A stretch of DNA of 64,000 nucleotides. It comes from Stentor roeselii (taxonomy: Eukaryota > Ciliophora > Heterotrichea > Heterotrichida > Stentoridae). Under the pieces are notes generated by a model. The model did no database searches. It worked only from the letters and a program-made list of their open reading frames with translations, and had not been told where the DNA came from. A program made the translations under genes and the position numbers. Where the stretch lies: positions 44,037-108,036 of the forward strand of contig RSEH01000168.1 of NCBI GenBank assembly GCA_006503475.1, read 5' to 3'. Positions 11,038 to 20,900 of this stretch are shown here, in pieces. Position 1 is the first letter of the stretch. Every line of letters begins with the position of its first letter.

Positions 11038-14000
11038 TTAACCTGAAGCTGAATCGTCGTGTGACCTGTTTTCGAAGTCGATGTTACTGCTTTTGTTGAC
11101 GTAGAAACTTTCTGCTTGGCTTTTTCTACCGAAGGAAAACATCACCAGGTCTTTGATTTCTGGACCTTTTTTGGAGACTAGAAGGTTTGGAGTGAGTTTT
11201 GATTGGAGAATCACGGTTATTGTGAAGAAGAGGAACCAGCCTCCTAGCTGGACTCCGATTAGGATGAATGGCTTTATATTGCTTTTTTGGCTTATTATGC
11301 AGACTATTGTGTTCCAGATCACGCTTATTGACATTGTCTTGCACCAGAGATTTGCACGGTCGTAGTTGAATGGATGCTTTAGAGCTAAAATGAAGAGGAG
11401 AACTGATATTTGGATCATTAGGTAGATTATACTGTGGGTTACTGGGTAGTCTTCTTTTAGGATTTTGCTTATTACTACTAGGATTACCACATTCATATTT
11501 CGGACTACTAGGTATAAGGAATCTATTTTGATGTTTATATTTAACTGCTCAGTTTGCCATAAAGTCCTATACAAAATCGCAATAGGTACATACGAAACCA
11601 CCTCAATACAAGCAACAATAACATAAATAAGATGTGGCATTTTCCAGCATCTAACTGTGCAATCATAATTCAAATAAGAGTCAGTCAAATGCTTGCCAAT
11701 ACTTTTATCACACATCAAAATACTGAACAAACTGACAATAATAGGCAAAAACAGGTAGTTCGACATGATGGGAATCGTATAAGGCTTAATCGCATTGAGT
11801 TTCCTTTTAATCGACTTGATCCCACAGTAAAACTTGCTGAAACTTGATAAAAGAAACACCAACCAAAAGGCAGTCACTGAAAGCAAAACCAAAAAAATGA
11901 CCCAAAAAGCCCGTTGTAGGTAGTTCAATGAAATTACCTCAGAAATATTGCTGAGGACTTCATTAAAGTCAGAAAACGATGGACCGATCGATATAATTTG
12001 AAGCGACTCGACAAATATGAAGCCCAATGTCAAGTAATCTTCAAACATCGCATAACATTTTTCATGCATCATCGATAATTTGTAGTACTTTAGCCTTTTA
12101 ATCGTGTAAAGAGTGAGAACGATAACAATGGCTAACAAAATAATAGAAATCACGATTTTTATATTCTTTCCAACTCGGGACTCTTGTATTTCTTTTTCCA
12201 TGAATCCGCAATTTTTGTAATCTTTTTTCATGTCTTTTGGAATACCACCAGTGGGCCAGACCCCTTCTTTCAGTGACTGGAAATAAACACTTCCAAGAGG
12301 ACTTATAAGAGCGATTTCGTCATCATGCCAGTTTCCCTGGTCATCTTCATAGAAGTTGAACAAGTTAAAATAAAAAATATTCCTATCATTCGAAGACGAG
12401 TCAAAAGAAATAACTCCAGTAGCACCCTGAAACCGAATAAGTCTCATAGCACTATTAAAAACCTGATGATCCTCATAACTCTTCCCTTGATCAAGCAAGA
12501 ACTGAGTAGTTTTAGCAGCAGTATAAACCGCATCAACATTATAACTTCTACACCAACTAACATTCCTACTCTTTAAAAATTCTTCCCTGATCCCTTTTCC
12601 ATAATCCCCAACCCAAGCAGCATTATAAACAACAAAACTTCCATGCATGAGTTCTTTTCTCTTCATTGAATTTCCAGTGGGCTGTGAAAAAGCATCAAGT
12701 CCCGTTGTAGTAAAGAATATAAAAGTGAAATCTCCTCTTCTAGCACCCATGTCGTACATTCCTTCAAGCCAAAAGAATGCTGAAGGGTCTCCCATTCCCA
12801 AAAAGATAATATTGCAGCCTAAACTGATAGTTTTTTTCATATGTTCGTAGTACTGAGCGATGGACTCATTTGACAAGATATTATTAATCATCCTGTACTT
12901 CTCCTCATTGATGATTTCATATCCTTGTGTCAATGCACTTTTATTCAAAGTTTCATAAGAAGCGATCCCGAATGAGTCATTCGCGTAATGCATGACGATT
13001 TTTTTCCACCCATAAATATTTATCAAATTCGACCAGGCCCTTGAAAACAAAGAAGCTGGCGAAACAATTCTTACAAATGTCGGAAACCGGGTCTTGTTGG
13101 ACAAAGGAGCCGCGCTGAGGATACCTGCTATAAAAGGCAGGCGAAGCTGCATAGAAGCCATTTGGTCTAAAAGGTTTGTATTGATGAAAGTCACAGTTGG
13201 GATATAAGCGTGACCCATCTTCGGGTAGTGCTTCAAAATGCACGTCTTCGAATAGTTGAAGTCAAAAACGCTCACTCCACAGTCAACCTCGTCATATAAA
13301 AAAAAATCGTGATTCGGGAATAAAGACTTGTCACGGTTTATCTTTTCCACTCCGAAGTAAGTCCCTTCGTGGTATCGCTTGTTGTGGAAGACTGGAGGCG
13401 CGTTTGGGTTAAAGGTCCCTGTATTCGCTGAAATCGTTATTCGTGACTCAGGGTAAAGTGAACGGTTTGAAACACCTGAGTAGTAAATTATTGGAAGTGT
13501 TAGGGATAAGGAGGTGGATGAAATTTTTCCTACTTGTTGAAATGTAGAATTTTGGATGTTTATAAGTGAATAACTTGAATTTTTTGATAGTTCTGAGTAA
13601 AACTGTTGAATCTGAAAAGAAGTCAGACCTTTTTTGTTGAAAACATTGAAAAAGGGCTGAAGTTGTTTTTCTAGGTAGTCTGTTTTTGAATTTGATGACT
13701 CGAGGCCAGCTGGGACTAAAAACAATGAGCCTTCTGTTTGAACTTGATAAATGCATTCATCTAAGTAAAGACCCATACTGCCTTCTTTGTTCATTTTAGA
13801 GTCAAGGAATCCTTGATGGACTTTCAGGCAAAGGTCCTCGTGTCCTAAAAACACAAAACTTTGAAGTCCTTGACTTTTGAAAATTCTGATGAAAAGACCA
13901 GAAACCTGGTCAACTGGCATGTCTTGACTTATTGATAAATGATTAAAACTAATAGAGTGATAATCCTTGAATTTTTGATAAAACCTTTCATTTTCATTGG

Positions 14001-14391
14001 AATATGGCCAGGTAAATGCGAATGTCCCTATTCTTAAATATTGAAGAAGCCGGCTTAGAGCTTCGGCTTTGAGGCCTGGAGATTGTTTTAAGTAAAAAGT
14101 TGATTCTGATGGTTCACCTTGACTTAGAAATAATGCCGGAATTCCTCTTTCTGATGATAAGGTCTTGATATAGAAAGATTCGATCTCGGTGGATTCACAG
14201 ACTATAATTAAATCTGCTGATTCCAATGAGAGGCTGCTAAGTGAAACTACTGAGTCTAGTATTGTTATGTCCACCTTTGATTTTAGTTTTTCTAAATTTG
14301 TTTGAATTGCTGTAGATATGGAAGCATTTGGCTTATATGATATCAGGTGGTAGCTTGTGGCTATTGTAAGAAGATTCACTAATAAAAGCAT
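11038..14391 (-). CDS. receptor-like membrane protein with periplasmic-binding-type ectodomain and about nine TM helices
   Basis: An 1117-aa protein with a signal peptide (MLLLVNLLTIATSYHLISY). The ectodomain, about residues 20-720, includes a segment from about 330 to 690 with the pattern of ANF-receptor / type I periplasmic-binding domains (GWKKIVMHYANDSFGI; later YNVDAVYTAAKT). These domains bind small ligands in class C GPCRs, guanylyl cyclase receptors and glutamate receptors. The C-terminal third has one helix directly after the ectodomain (IKIVISIILLAIVIVLTLYT) and about eight more hydrophobic segments, ending in a short polar tail. The count looks like nine rather than seven, so a plain class C GPCR is not certain. 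No kinase or cyclase domain follows. Confidence 0.8.
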   Translation of the reverse strand: MLLLVNLLTIATSYHLISYKPNASISTAIQTNLEKLKSKVDITILDSVVSLSSLSLESADLIIVCESTEIESFYIKTLSSERGIPALFLSQGEPSESTFYLKQSPGLKAEALSRLLQYLRIGTFAFTWPYSNENERFYQKFKDYHSISFNHLSISQDMPVDQVSGLFIRIFKSQGLQSFVFLGHEDLCLKVHQGFLDSKMNKEGSMGLYLDECIYQVQTEGSLFLVPAGLESSNSKTDYLEKQLQPFFNVFNKKGLTSFQIQQFYSELSKNSSYSLINIQNSTFQQVGKISSTSLSLTLPIIYYSGVSNRSLYPESRITISANTGTFNPNAPPVFHNKRYHEGTYFGVEKINRDKSLFPNHDFFLYDEVDCGVSVFDFNYSKTCILKHYPKMGHAYIPTVTFINTNLLDQMASMQLRLPFIAGILSAAPLSNKTRFPTFVRIVSPASLFSRAWSNLINIYGWKKIVMHYANDSFGIASYETLNKSALTQGYEIINEEKYRMINNILSNESIAQYYEHMKKTISLGCNIIFLGMGDPSAFFWLEGMYDMGARRGDFTFIFFTTTGLDAFSQPTGNSMKRKELMHGSFVVYNAAWVGDYGKGIREEFLKSRNVSWCRSYNVDAVYTAAKTTQFLLDQGKSYEDHQVFNSAMRLIRFQGATGVISFDSSSNDRNIFYFNLFNFYEDDQGNWHDDEIALISPLGSVYFQSLKEGVWPTGGIPKDMKKDYKNCGFMEKEIQESRVGKNIKIVISIILLAIVIVLTLYTIKRLKYYKLSMMHEKCYAMFEDYLTLGFIFVESLQIISIGPSFSDFNEVLSNISEVISLNYLQRAFWVIFLVLLSVTAFWLVFLLSSFSKFYCGIKSIKRKLNAIKPYTIPIMSNYLFLPIIVSLFSILMCDKSIGKHLTDSYLNYDCTVRCWKMPHLIYVIVACIEVVSYVPIAILYRTLWQTEQLNINIKIDSLYLVVRNMNVVILVVISKILKEDYPVTHSIIYLMIQISVLLFILALKHPFNYDRANLWCKTMSISVIWNTIVCIISQKSNIKPFILIGVQLGGWFLFFTITVILQSKLTPNLLVSKKGPEIKDLVMFSFGRKSQAESFYVNKSSNIDFENRSHDDSASG

Positions 14392-14949
14392 TTATAAGTA
14401 TTAGATTTAGATGAATTATTGAAAAATCTAAAACTTAATCAATCAAGAATCGTATATAATATTTATAATCTAATAATTGATTGATTTCTTTAGAGTTTAT
14501 TAGGATTATAATTCTAAGTGAAGTAGTAAAAACTGTAAGTTTTTCAATGATTGTAAAGTTTTATGATCATTTTAGTGTCATTTCCTTGATTGTTCTCATT
14601 TTTATCGATTCGATAATTTAGCCAGACGGTCATTTCATGGTTTATTATTCACTAGTTTTAACCTCCTACAAAGAATATCATTTAATACGAAATCAAGAAT
14701 TGCAATTATTAATATTTTAGAGATCCTCATTCAATGAATTAATTAATAGAAAATCTGAGAATGAAATATTTGATCGACGAAAAAGATTCAGAATTAAATT
14801 AATCTCTAAACCTTCAGATTCCAGTCAAATCAGAAGTATCAGGAAAACCATATTAGAACTAATATATTTACACAAAAAAATGGAAGTAATTTTAAAACCC
14901 AAAAACATTCTAGAAACTTTTAACACCTAAAACTTTAAAATTTCTATAA
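14392..14949. other. AT-rich intergenic region, no gene seen
   Basis: The 558 bp lie between the receptor gene start and the Ca2+-channel gene stop, both on the minus strand. It must contain the receptor promoter and the channel terminator. No motif is recognised. Confidence 0.6.
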
Positions 14950-17900
14950 TTATCTATTTTTCAAGCATTCCTTAACCAAAATAGCCTCTTCAATATTTCT
15001 AATTCCGAGATCGATCTCATTGATCAAATCATTTTCTTCTTTCCCATGTTCATTAAAGCACATTGCAGTTTTAGGTAAAAAACTGACATTATCATCTCCT
15101 ATTTTTATTTTAACATACTTCTCAAGCCCGTCACATTCATTAAAAGGTTTCCTCCTAATATAGATGATATAAGCCAAGTATCCAAAGAGGTTATGTTCCA
15201 AATGAATATGTTCATTCCACCCAGACCCTCTAAGTTCAAATTCAAATTTTTCCCTTCCACAAATGATGCAAACATTATTCACATCTTCTTCAATTTTTTT
15301 CCTCTTATCTCTAAGTTCTCCAAAGGTATCAATGATAATTCCGAATATGATGTTAAGCAGAACAATAATCACAATGATAAAGAAAAGTAAATCAAAAAGA
15401 TGTCTCCAGCTGTAAAGTTTGTCATTTCGATGTGAAATCAACAAGTTTTCACCAATTCCACCCCCTGCCCTGATCCCATAGTAAAGTGTGTAAGTTACAC
15501 AAGTGACAAGCGAGTCGCAATAATAAAAAGAGTTTTCATCGCGGTAATAATCGTAAAAAGCTACAAAGCCAATCACCCCGAATAAGTAAACAAAAATCAG
15601 TCCTAGTAAAACGGTGAGTCCCAGTTGTCGCTTGTTTTGAGTCACGGCTTTTAAGATGTATCTCAAGTTTTCATTTCTTCGAACTATGTCGAGTAATAAG
15701 AAGGGATACACGAATATCCACTTTAGGGCAAGGCAGACTAAAATTATGTAGCAGATGTTGTAAAAGTTCTCTGGGTAAAATAAGATGTACCATAGATGTT
15801 CTACCCATAATGCGTTGTAAAAACTACCTGAAAGTTTGGAGAGGGTTGAATAGTATTTTGATACTATTGAACCTTTTAGTCTTTGGCTTATCTCTTTGTT
15901 GGCTTCTTTATCTTTTAACTTTTTTTGGTGCTCATAAATAATGATCGGATAATTCTCAATTATATGAAAACTATAAATAAGCAGTGAAAGACAAAGCAAT
16001 AATATTCCTAAAATTGTCACAAATACTATTCCTGGAAAATTCCCAATATTGAAATTGGTATCAGTTCTTGAACTAACTGAAAAAAGCATGATGATATTGA
16101 TGAGTACAATTATAATGAAAGATATATCAGCAAGAGACTTGTACTTGCTTGCCCACCAGGACAAAACTCGATATCTGGAAAGTTGTTGAAGATGAAACAT
16201 GTGAATTTGAACCAATTCACTTTGTTGGTAAATACTTTTCACTTTTTCTTCATGTGAGTTTCGGTTTACTTGATAAAGAAGCTGGTCTCTCATGTCATTA
16301 CTTAAATAAATGATCATTGCTGGAACACGAAAGTAACTTTTTTCTAGTTTACCGTCTCGATCTATTTCAACAGAGCCTAGCAATGAGAGGTAAAAATCAT
16401 AAGCAGTCCGTTCATCTAAAACTTCTTGTTTCAAAAAATATTTTTCCATAAACTTAAAAATTCCTTGAAAAAGATTTTCCTCTCTTCCTCCAATATTCTG
16501 AATTCTTTTAATCAAAGGTATAGCCTGATCCTTTCGATACCTTAAAGCCATATCCTTCAACTTAATAGCTTCAGGGAATTTCTCAATAAGTTTAAGCAAA
16601 ATAATCACAATATCAAAACCACTTGAAACCCTTTTCCAATCCTCTACTTTCATCGGCCTTGCCCTTACATTCAAAGCAGGCAAGAAGGACTCCTCATCTT
16701 TTCCAATAAATTCCCTAATAATCTGATCCTTATTCTCATGAATTTTTGTTTCATAAATCTCAAAAGCCTCAACAGCTAAATTTTCAAAGTTAATTTCTTC
16801 AATCATAACATTAGCAATAGCAGGAAGACATTCTCCATCAAGTAAAACCTTTAAAAATCGAATAGAACAATCAAAAAATTCACTATCAGCCTTCATAGCA
16901 ATAAGATTATCAACAAATTTGTAAAGTTTTCGTCGTTGTCCAAGTAAAAGTTGATTTTCAACACAAGGTCCTCTGCAGAGATCAATTAAAGTTTCAAAGC
17001 ACTGAGGAATGATTTTTTTTGCTTCAGGGTCATTAACCAGTTCATGTCCTACTTCTTTGATATTGATGAGGTACTGTGCGATTTCATTCACCATGTTGAT
17101 TGAAATTGCTTTTTTTCCATAAGACTGGTACTCCTGTGAACGGATAAAGTGCTGGAAGTCTAAAAAGCAGTCCTCACAGCAAAGTTGCAAAAGTTGAATC
17201 AATCTTTGAATATGAGAAGACTTATACTCACTTTTCTCATTCCCAGACTTCACCTCTCCAGACTCAACAGGGACTTCAGCTACAGGAGGGACTTCATCTG
17301 AAGTGATAATAACAACAGGAACTTTTTTACTCTGCATTTGTCGACCAATTTTTTCTGGATTTTTTTCATAAACAATTCTCGCTCTTTCAACGATCCTATC
17401 TCTCGACTGCCGTAGTTTAAGTCGAATATAAGAAAATAAAAAAGAGTTTTCAGAAGATTTAAAAGTTTCTAAAAGTTGCTGCTGGACTTTCAAGTTTCCA
17501 AATCTCAAAAGTCGAATAAGCAATTGAATGGCTTCATCAACAAGTTCAATTTCATGTTCAGAAGTGATGATGTCTAAAGCTAGTTCTAATACTCCTGCTT
17601 GGCTTAACGTCTCTTGTGTGTATCTGATCATTGCGAGTTTTGCTAGCTTTTCTTTCGAGTTTTCATCGAAAATCTCGTCGAGCTCCAGGTCGTTTGGGAT
17701 TAGAAGCTTTAGGATCTGTAGAAGGTAGATTTTGTGAGCTTTTTTCTTGAAGGCTGTGCCGAGTTTACTTACAAATTCGCGTAAATTCGTGAATTCGTTT
17801 GATTTTATTGAAGGGTCGATGAAAGAGGTTTTGATTTTTCTAACAAGATCTTCTATGTCTTGGTCTTTGCAGGTACTTTCGAAAGTTGAGATGAAATTTT

Positions 17901-20900
17901 TAAAATCTTGGGAAAGTTCTGAATTTTCTTTGTAACTTTCAGGATTGTTTACAAATTTTCCTGATGTTAGATGTTTTGTGTTCCGACGAGCTTGAATGTT
18001 TGGACGGTTGTTGTAGAAGTATTTTCTGAGTTTCGAGGTGAAAATGTTGATGTCAATAGTATCTGCAGATCCAGAAAAATAAAAAAAACTATTATCCAAG
18101 TCAAACTGCTCAGTATCCATCAAGCACCTGATTCCAATCTTAAACTCCGTTTTACTAATAAACCCATTTTTATCAGCATCAAAAACAGCGAACATTTCTT
18201 CAAGGGACATTTTCCTATCAATGATATTATCCCTAAGGCCAATAACAAGTGCTTCAACTTTTTCATCAAGTTTTTCAGCTTCAGCATCTTCATCCTGAAA
18301 GACCATCGCTTCTCGACAAGCATTGATAATCATGATAATATTCGAGAAGTCCAAAGCAGGAGTTTTTTTCTGAACTTCCTCAAAAGCCTTAGAAAGAGTT
18401 TTCAATTTTATTTTAATTTCTTCGACCAGGTCCTGAACTTCGCCCTTTGGCTTTCCATTTGAGAAGATTTCTCTTAAAATATGAAAAAGTCCATCTTTTG
18501 ATGAGTGCCAACTGGTACCTCCTGAGAGATACTCCCAAAGTTCTAAAACTTTCTCTTCCTGCTCGTTTAACCTGATTTTTTTTTGACTTTTCTTTTGATT
18601 TATTTTGTTTTCTTCGAAGTCACTCGGTTTGGCACTGTTGATCACGTTTAAAATAGTGATAAATTTTAAATTACTCACTTTTCTACAGACGATGTTTTCG
18701 TAAAAGCCTTTTAAAGAGATGTTTACTAAAGTTTCTACTGTTCTGATAGCTTCGTCAAGGTCAAGAATGACGACATTTCTGAAGATGTCTTCTAAATGAT
18801 TGATTTCAAGAGCTGGTGTGATTTTATCATCGATTTCTGTCATATATACTTCATATAGAAACTTAAAATACGCTTTTTTCAGGTACTTGTTAAGGTCCTG
18901 TTTTTTAAGAGTTCTAAAAAGATTATCAATTGGAATCAGTTTCCGGCCTTGTTGTATTCCAAACCGATTACGAAAAGTGCAGATATTAAGAGTTTTCATC
19001 ACTTCGCAATGAAACTTCAAAGCTGCCCTGTACTCTTTCGGAAAAGCATGTTTGTCAGGTACTTTCGGGTCGAGATAATCATAAATAGACCCATGTTGAA
19101 AGTGCATTTCTTTTATTTTCTCGTTGTTGAAGATCCACTTCAACATGTCCACCTGCATCTTGGGGATAATCTGCATGTTTTCGTCGTATACCAACGTTCG
19201 TAGCAGCTGAAGAAGGTGAAACTCGTAACTGTGCTTGTTCATGCTTTCTGAGATTAACTTTATCACTTTGTTGCCCTTTCGATGTCGCCCGCTTCGCTTT
19301 AGGATTTGAGCTAAAAGCTTGGCCACGCCGTGGCCGATGTCGATTTTTTCTAGGAATAGGTCTACGTAGGGAAGGAGAACTTCTTGGTTTGTTGAGTTCT
19401 CGTATGATAGGTTGAATAGAAGGTCGATGCAGTTCTTGTAGATTATTTTGTGAGTGTCTTCTGTTAGGTCGAATATCTTTAGGATGTACTCGTGGATGTT
19501 GGAGTGACGGAGGAAGGATTGGAATTTGTTTCGTGAATAAGAGTTGGTCGATTCAGTTCTATACATTTGCAATAATTCTAAAATCTCAACAGACAAGGCT
19601 TTAATAGTCTCTGCAATAAAATCAATCCCAGCTTTTTCAGCTTGATAATTAACCAAATTTTTAATAAGTCCATAAATTTCCTTAGACTTACTCGAAATCT
19701 TAGAAAACATTTCCTGGTCATTTCTGTCCACCAGAAACTCAATATTTCCAAGTTCATTTTTCAGCATTTTCCTCATATTCATATCAGCTAAAATCATTTC
19801 AAGTGCTTTTTTCCTAACTTCTTTGCTAACATTTTTATCAGAATTGAACAACAACTTCAATAAATAAATTTCCAAATGAAAAGACCTGTTGCCTTCAAAG
19901 CACTGCCATTTAAGAACCTCTAAGATTTTAGTGAAATCATCAGCCATGCCACTTCGAAGGCTTATTTGAGCAGGTTGACTTCGATATGCGAAAAACATTT
20001 TGCAAAGGGCTTCAACATGCAAATTTTCCCTTTTAATGATCATGATATTGAGGACATCCATGAGCACTTCAAGCATTTCAGTAAACCTTGCATCAAGTGA
20101 ATGTTTATATTGAGCAGTCAGTTGTTTTTTTACTTTTGTGATGAGTTTACTTCCCCAGTTATGACTTTCTCCAGATATTCCAATGACTAAGAAAATCAAG
20201 ATCTTTTGAAACTGATCAATAAAGTTGATATCAAGTGCATCAAGATCAAGCAGGGCTTTCGTGAGTTTTAGATAAGAAGTCACTAATCTTAACTGTTTAC
20301 TCAAGTTATTCTTATCGATATTTAATTCATTCACCCAGAAATCATGAACCATTCTGCAAACTTCATGAAAATACTCAGGAAATACAGGTTTCAGTTCCTT
20401 TTCAGCACAGAAGAGCTTTGGAGGCATAAACTGTTCATCCCAGAAGAAGCACCTAGCTTTAAACTTCGTACTAGGAACGAAAGGGTCGATATCAATGAAG
20501 ACAGTTGTCATCAGGTCCACAAGTGACGCCTTTAGTTTATAATTTTCGCTTGTTTGAATCGCTAGAATTAAAAATTCTGGAGAAAATTTGATGAACTTCT
20601 TAACACATTCAATCGCTGAAGAGTACCTGCAAAGGCAGATGCTTGTATAGAAGTCAATAGCAGAAGAGATGTACAGGGTGTAGCTGTAGTCTCTGCAAAG
20701 GTCTTCTAAATAGAAAAGAACTGAATCCTCAGCAGCTTCTGGGATTAATCTTGGGTCAATTCTTTGTTTTAGGCTAAGAAGCAAGTTATTTTTAAAGATT
20801 TTTTCAAGGTCCTCGATTTTTCTGTTATAGTCAAGTTCAATGCAAGGTTTTTGATTAAAAATGTAAACCTTTATGATTTTCATAGTTTCACCTTCAGGGA

